DNA from: Candidatus Dojkabacteria bacterium UBA5232
Lineage (GTDB): Bacteria > Patescibacteriota > Dojkabacteria > SC72
Assembly: GCA_002409215.1 (NCBI GenBank)
Contig: DHUO01000002.1
Span: forward strand, 6,725 to 15,334
Length of the DNA: 8,610 nt
Direction: 5' to 3'
The notes under the pieces were generated by a model. It searched no databases and was not told the origin of the DNA. It was given only the letters and a program-made list of their open reading frames with translations. Made by a program: the position numbers and the translations under genes. Shown piece by piece: positions 4,638 to 8,610 of this stretch (positions are counted from its first letter, which is position 1; each line of letters begins with the position of its first letter).

Positions 4638-5588
4638 CTAAAAAACGGAGGCAAGAAGTGTGATTCCTAGTTTAGGTTCAATTAATCCTTTTTTAATTTG
4701 AAAGTCTAGATTAGAGAGTTTTGTATAAAGATAGGTGATTTTCTTTTGAGTGTAATCTCTTGAAGATCTAATTAATGGATGTATCATCCATGGTGCCATT
4801 TTTAGTATTGATGCTATTTCACTTGAAGTCTTTCCTTTATCCTCTAAGTGCTTGGTAAGTGTTACAAGTCTAAGGTTTCTGGCAATCATGGAGATAATGT
4901 AGTTTACATCAACAGCTTGTGAGAGGAGTTTTTCTAAGATTTTTGTACTACTTTGAGTATCACCTTGATTTATTGAATCAATGAGTCCCCAAATATCTTT
5001 TTCTAAGGTATTAGTAACGAGTTTTTCAATATCTTCCTTTTTTATCTCCTTGTCATCTAGGAGTAATTTGATTTTTTTTAATTCATTTGCACATCTTTCT
5101 GGATCATAGTTGGTTCTTTCTGCAATTTCTTTTGTAGCAATCGCTTCCATCTTCATATTTTGTCTTTTTAGCTCTTCTCTTAACCATGTGAAGAATGTTC
5201 TTTTGTTTAAATCATCAAACCCCTCTACCTGCTTGTCTTTGTTAAAGAATTTGTAGTATTTCGTATTAGCTTTAATTTTTTGGTCTTCCCATATAACAAT
5301 GATATCTTTTGATGTTGTACTTTCTAATATGCTTGTGACTAATGGTATTAATTCATCCTTCTTTTTATTACGATATAATCTTTTTATGAAAATGATTCTC
5401 TCCGTCACGAAGAGGTTTTGAGAGGTTAAAATATCCAGTATTGTCTGAGGTTCTAAAGTATCTGCGCTTACTGTTAATACTTCAATTCCACTCTTTTTAT
5501 TTTTAATAGAATCTATGTACTCATGGGTAGCCTCTAAAGAAAGATAATGAGAGGAACCATGATACAATTTATATTTCACTTTCTTCAC
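4638..5588 (-). CDS. holA: DNA polymerase III subunit delta
   Basis: 316 aa, slightly shorter than E. coli HolA (343 aa). Delta opens the beta sliding clamp as part of the clamp loader that places it on primed DNA. Domain I (about 1-140) opens with a strand and turn, LYHGSSHYL (8-16), like the family's 'G-x-x-x-YL' start, but has no Walker A motif, as expected for delta. Domain II is helical (about 141-205). Domain III, the oligomerisation collar, shows family signatures DIWGLIDSINQGD (198-210), YIISMIARNLRLV (230-242) and LDFQIKKG (294-301). The GTG at 5588 overlaps the LCP gene by 20 bp; a second in-frame GTG three codons in (5579) is also possible. It is the last gene of the alaS-ruvX-mltG-LCP-holA run. 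Sequence divergence is high, but the collar motifs make the call secure. Confidence 0.92.
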   Translation of the reverse strand: MKKVKYKLYHGSSHYLSLEATHEYIDSIKNKKSGIEVLTVSADTLEPQTILDILTSQNLFVTERIIFIKRLYRNKKKDELIPLVTSILESTTSKDIIVIWEDQKIKANTKYYKFFNKDKQVEGFDDLNKRTFFTWLREELKRQNMKMEAIATKEIAERTNYDPERCANELKKIKLLLDDKEIKKEDIEKLVTNTLEKDIWGLIDSINQGDTQSSTKILEKLLSQAVDVNYIISMIARNLRLVTLTKHLEDKGKTSSEIASILKMAPWMIHPLIRSSRDYTQKKITYLYTKLSNLDFQIKKGLIEPKLGITLLASVF

Positions 5589-7002
5589 TACTTAATTGAA
5601 CAGGTTTTCCTAATAGTATTATGACGGCATCTCTGTTGTTTTTTGTGGTTATGAATTCAGGTTTGGTAATATTTTCTGTTTTGAGGTATTTTGCCATTTC
5701 ACGAATTGTTTCTGGATACCCATCTACATTTGAGTATACATGGTTTCCTTCTTTGTCTTTGAAGAGAATAGAGGAGTGGATAATATTTAGGTATGGGTAG
5801 GCCTCTCTTATCTCTTTTATTTTCTTCGCAGTTTCAGAATATCCTAACCCTATATCATGAACATATATTGTTGCTTTTTCTGAGTAGAGGCTTGGATTCT
5901 TATCAATTGCCTGTACATACTTGCGAATATCTTCATACTTTCCTAAACCAGCCTTGGGGCCAATAGCAAATGCTCCACTAGGCATAGATTTTACTTCTAC
6001 TAATTGTCCCCCTCCTGATAGAGGATCTAGAACAAATGAAAAAGATTTCCTGTCTTCACTTGTGAAGTCTTGTAGAAGATTGATGCCTGCTCGGATATCT
6101 GTAATTGTAAATTCAGATACTTTTATATTATTCACTAAGGATGATAGGATACCCATGACTTTTTGTGGATCTTTGAACGTTTCATCTTCTGAGATTTTGT
6201 CTTTTAGAGCCAGTATTACCTTTTGTTGTCTTTTTGCCCTTGCATAGTCAGTACCTTCGTTGTTCATAGAGGAGTGTCGAGATCTGGAATATATTAAGGC
6301 AGTTTTTCCATCCATTACTTGTGGGCCTGCGAGAAACTTTACTGTCTTGTATTTTAGTCCCTCTGGGTACATGTAGTCTGTGAAGCTATTTTCTACATTA
6401 ATGTTAACCCCGCCCACCTTATCTATTATCTCTACAAAGGCTTTGAAATCAACGAGAACGTAATATTGAATCTCTAAGCCTGTTACATCCTCAACAGTTT
6501 TCTCCAGGGCATCAAAACCCGTTCCTTTTGTTTTATTCTCAGCTGATGCGTATACAGAGTTAATTCTTCCGAACCATTTAGTATTAGCATTTACTTCTAC
6601 ATGAAAGTCTCTTGGAATGGAGACCATATTCAAGTTTTTTGTTTCGTAGTTGTATGAAGCAAGAATTATTGTATCTGTGTTAGATATATCATTACCGGTT
6701 CTGCTATCAACTCCTATTATTAAGACATTTGTATGTTTGCCATGGGAGTCTTTCTTAAGTTCTGGTTTTTTCTCCTTTATTAATTCAACTGGATTTAGAT
6801 TTAATCCCATTGCTTTGCTAATAGAGTTTCCCTTCCAAACAAAATATCCAACAGCTCCTAGAAGGCCTAAAAAGAAAGTTATTAATATAGCTCTCAAGAC
6901 AGGTCTTTTCTTTTTCTCTTTCTTCTGGGTGACAATGGGCTCTTTTTTAGGAGCCTTTCTGTTGTCTAACTCTCCTTCATTTAAATCTATATCTAGAACC
7001 AT
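5569..7002 (-). CDS. LytR-CpsA-Psr (LCP) family phosphotransferase with LytR C-terminal domain
   Basis: 477 aa. LCP enzymes transfer lipid-linked glycopolymers onto peptidoglycan or other envelope acceptors on the outer face of the membrane. A long basic cytoplasmic head (1-34) precedes one membrane segment (about 35-56). The LCP domain spans about 91-266 with the expected lipid-phosphate and metal-binding motifs: GVDSR (97-101), NTDT (108-111), SIPRD (128-132), SRSRHS (239-244) and RAKRQQ (255-260); the Asp and Arg residues known to matter in the family are present. A second domain at about 374-465 resembles the LytR_C domain (ATIYVHDIG early, then NVDGYPETI). The ATG at 7002 lies 18 nt after mltG; no Shine-Dalgarno is seen. 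Adjacency to mltG fits a joint role in wall assembly. The polymer attached is unknown. Confidence 0.94.
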   Translation of the reverse strand: MVLDIDLNEGELDNRKAPKKEPIVTQKKEKKKRPVLRAILITFFLGLLGAVGYFVWKGNSISKAMGLNLNPVELIKEKKPELKKDSHGKHTNVLIIGVDSRTGNDISNTDTIILASYNYETKNLNMVSIPRDFHVEVNANTKWFGRINSVYASAENKTKGTGFDALEKTVEDVTGLEIQYYVLVDFKAFVEIIDKVGGVNINVENSFTDYMYPEGLKYKTVKFLAGPQVMDGKTALIYSRSRHSSMNNEGTDYARAKRQQKVILALKDKISEDETFKDPQKVMGILSSLVNNIKVSEFTITDIRAGINLLQDFTSEDRKSFSFVLDPLSGGGQLVEVKSMPSGAFAIGPKAGLGKYEDIRKYVQAIDKNPSLYSEKATIYVHDIGLGYSETAKKIKEIREAYPYLNIIHSSILFKDKEGNHVYSNVDGYPETIREMAKYLKTENITKPEFITTKNNRDAVIILLGKPVQLSSEESEI

Positions 7003-7020
7003 GGGTCAGTATTTTTAATA

Positions 7021-8010
7021 TTATCTAAGATACTTATTAACATTAACATTATGCTCCTCTAAGGTACGTGCATAGTGTGGATTACCATCGTTATCATGAA
7101 TATAGAAGTAGTAGAGTGATTCTTCTGGATTTCTAGTTGCATTTATTGCCTGAATACCTGGATTACATATAGGGGTAGGTGGTAAGCCAGCTTTTTTGTA
7201 TGAGTTGTATGGATTGTCATTCGCCTTGTCTTGTACTGTTATGACATGCTTCCAGTCTTTGGCTGGGTATAAGAGAGTAGCATCTGCTTGAAGTAGCCAT
7301 CCCTCCCTTAATCTTTTTAAAAGTATTCCTGCGATAACAGGTCTGTCTTGTGCGTTATAACCCTCCCTTTCAACGATACTAGCCATTATAATATCTTCAT
7401 ACGTATATTCTACTCCGACTTTTGCCTTAAAGTTTCCAACGAGTACCTCAAGTACAGACATAGTTGTACTATTAGGTGAAAAAGCATATTTGTCTGGATA
7501 GAGAAAACCTTCTAAATCTTTAACTTCTGAATGTAAGTTTAATTTTACTATGACCTCTGGATCTGTTGTTGCTTTAAGGAAATCTTCAACAGAAAATGTG
7601 GCTTTATCTGTCTTTTCTAATTCCTTAGCAATTATGTTCGCAATTTCATCTTTCCTTAATCCCTCTGGGATAGTTACCCATATATCTTGATCTTTTCCAT
7701 CTTGAAGAGTCTTAATTAATTCTTTGATATTTAGATTCTTTGGAATACTATAACTTCCTGCTTGAATCTTAGCTTCGGTTTTTGTTGTTTTGAGGTAGAT
7801 TTTGGCATAATTCACTAATCTTTTTCCTAATACTCCCTCATCAACAAGATTTTTTAGAATATTGTTAACAGCTTCTCCTTCTTTAATCTGAAATGAAACT
7901 TTTTCAGGGCTATCACTATTTGGCTTGTCAAGAGCTCCTTTGTAGTCGAAAAATATTACTATTCCTATCAGTATCAAAATAGTAAGGACAATGTTAAAAA
8001 TCTTTTTCAT
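7021..8010 (-). CDS. mltG: Endolytic murein transglycosylase MltG (YceG-like)
   Basis: 329 aa, near the usual 330-380. MltG cleaves nascent peptidoglycan strands at the membrane and so helps set glycan length. One membrane segment (about 4-22) anchors it facing outward. A LysM-like region (about 37-105) starts with VSFQIKEGEAVNNI. The catalytic domain has EGFLYPDKYAF (167-177), MASIVEREG (209-217), in which E214 aligns with the catalytic Glu of E. coli MltG (E218), LLQADATLLY (239-248), and the conserved AGLPPTPICNPG (274-285). The C terminus ends with the expected HYARTLEEHNVNVNKYL. All key residues are intact. Its ATG overlaps the end of ruvX by 17 bp. The alaS-ruvX-mltG order is also seen, loosely, in Bacillus. 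It implies that this cell makes peptidoglycan. Confidence 0.96.
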   Translation of the reverse strand: MKKIFNIVLTILILIGIVIFFDYKGALDKPNSDSPEKVSFQIKEGEAVNNILKNLVDEGVLGKRLVNYAKIYLKTTKTEAKIQAGSYSIPKNLNIKELIKTLQDGKDQDIWVTIPEGLRKDEIANIIAKELEKTDKATFSVEDFLKATTDPEVIVKLNLHSEVKDLEGFLYPDKYAFSPNSTTMSVLEVLVGNFKAKVGVEYTYEDIIMASIVEREGYNAQDRPVIAGILLKRLREGWLLQADATLLYPAKDWKHVITVQDKANDNPYNSYKKAGLPPTPICNPGIQAINATRNPEESLYYFYIHDNDGNPHYARTLEEHNVNVNKYLR

Positions 8011-8446
8011 TCTCTTGGATTCTTGAATTTAAATATTCTTGTAAAAATACAGTTGCCGCTATTTTATCTATTTTCCCTCTGGTACTTTTTGTATTTTGTC
8101 CTGAAGATATTAGCACATTTTGAGCTTGAGTTGTAGAGAAGCTTTCATCGTAAGGAGTGATAGGGAGTTTTGTTTTTCTTGATAAAGATTTTATGAAATT
8201 TCTAACTTTTCTGACTGTTTCATCTTGTGCTTTGGTGAAAGCTTGAGGTATTCCAACCAATATACTTTTTGCCCCGTTTTCAGTTGCTAATTCTAATATT
8301 TCTTCAATGATGATGTCTCTATTTTTGTTTTTTGTTATGGAAATGACTTCTAATGGAGAGGCAATAATTCCTTTAGAGTCGGATACTGCTATCCCAAAAT
8401 GTTTTTCTCCGTAGTCTATTGCTAGGATAGGGTATGGTATTGTCAT
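7994..8446 (-). CDS. ruvX: RuvX/YqgF-type RNase H-fold nuclease (putative Holliday junction resolvase)
   Basis: 150 aa, a typical full length. Members have an RNase H fold and have been linked to Holliday junction resolution and to 16S rRNA 5'-end processing. The first strand LAIDYGEKHFGIAVSD (8-23) carries the metal-binding D11. The central strand is SILVGIP (61-67). DESFSTTQAQ (100-109) matches the family's DER-(F/L)-(T/S)-T-x-x-A block but has Ser in place of the usual Arg. KIDKIAATVFLQEYL (125-139) carries the last catalytic Asp, D127. The ATG at 8446 comes 2 nt after the alaS stop with no ribosome binding site, suggesting coupled translation. It overlaps mltG by 17 bp. The family is certain; which of the proposed activities it has here is open. 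Confidence 0.95.
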   Translation of the reverse strand: MTIPYPILAIDYGEKHFGIAVSDSKGIIASPLEVISITKNKNRDIIIEEILELATENGAKSILVGIPQAFTKAQDETVRKVRNFIKSLSRKTKLPITPYDESFSTTQAQNVLISSGQNTKSTRGKIDKIAATVFLQEYLNSRIQENEKDF

Positions 8447-8448
8447 AA

Positions 8449-8610
8449 TTATTCTAATATTGCTTTTATTCTTTTTACTCCTGCGCCTACATTCTCTTGT
8501 TTAGATATTCGGAACTTTCCTAAATCTTTAATGTTTTCGACATGAGGACCGTTGCATATTTCTATGGAGTAGGGGTTATCTTCAGGTCCGATGTAGTAGA
8601 CATTTACAAT
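8449..8610 (-). CDS. alaS: Alanyl-tRNA synthetase, C-terminal end (gene cut by the window edge)
   Basis: Last 53 codons and TAA stop. The fragment belongs to the tRNA-SAD editing domain shared by AlaRS, ThrRS and AlaX: SIEICNGPHVEN holds the CxxxH zinc ligands (C19 and H23 of the fragment; the usual form is CGGxH, here CNGPH), followed by LGKFRISKQENVGAGVKRIKA, matching the AlaRS block 'G-x-F-x-I-x-x-E ... GVRRIEA'. The protein stops three residues after this block, so the C-terminal C-Ala (DHHA1-type) domain that follows in most bacterial AlaRS is absent. The downstream ruvX-mltG order supports alaS. A free-standing AlaX editing protein is possible, because the catalytic core lies outside the window, but is less likely in this context. 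Confidence 0.8.
   Translation of the reverse strand: MVNVYYIGPEDNPYSIEICNGPHVENIKDLGKFRISKQENVGAGVKRIKAILE

Overview
The window is AT-rich, compact and about 95% coding. It reads like a Candidate Phyla Radiation (Patescibacteria) genome, possibly Dojkabacteria (WS6) or Microgenomates; the phylum-level guess is weak. The grounds are very short spacers and gene overlaps, small membrane-anchored surface proteins carrying Ig/FN3/DUF11-like modules, an alanyl-tRNA synthetase that ends right after its editing domain, and almost no Shine-Dalgarno sequences. UGA appears to be a normal stop: it ends the gene at 1016 in a classic ATGA overlap. This argues against the UGA=Gly lineages SR1 and Gracilibacteria.

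Layout on the minus strand, read from the right edge. The 3' end of alaS (8449-8610) is followed by ruvX (7994-8446), mltG (7021-8010), an LCP (LytR-CpsA-Psr) family gene (5569-7002) and holA (4638-5588). These sit 2 nt apart or less, overlap, or are 18 nt apart, and look like one transcription unit. It joins tRNA charging, an RNase H-fold resolvase-like protein, two cell-wall enzymes and the clamp-loader delta subunit. An 84-bp spacer carries a good promoter for a 591-aa surface protein with two membrane segments (2778-4553).

Two small plus-strand genes (1930-2373 and 2366-2776) overlap each other and converge on the 591-aa gene, leaving a single base between stop codons. They encode single-pass proteins with an Ig/cadherin-like and an FN3-like extracellular domain. 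Divergent from them, behind a strong promoter, lies rpsT (1539-1835). It is followed by an overlapping four-helix membrane protein (1016-1567) and a single-pass surface protein (465-1019), neither assigned to a family. A 222-bp spacer with inverted repeats and a TATAAT box touching the start codon precedes the truncated lepA (1-242).

The working picture is housekeeping genes (translation: alaS, rpsT, lepA; replication: holA; envelope: mltG and LCP) interleaved with lineage-specific envelope proteins. The most interesting material is the cluster of five unassigned surface or membrane genes between 465 and 4553, including a VLGxT motif shared just after the membrane anchor of two unrelated proteins, and the repeat-bearing spacer before lepA. 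I see no CRISPR array, insertion sequence, tRNA or rRNA.
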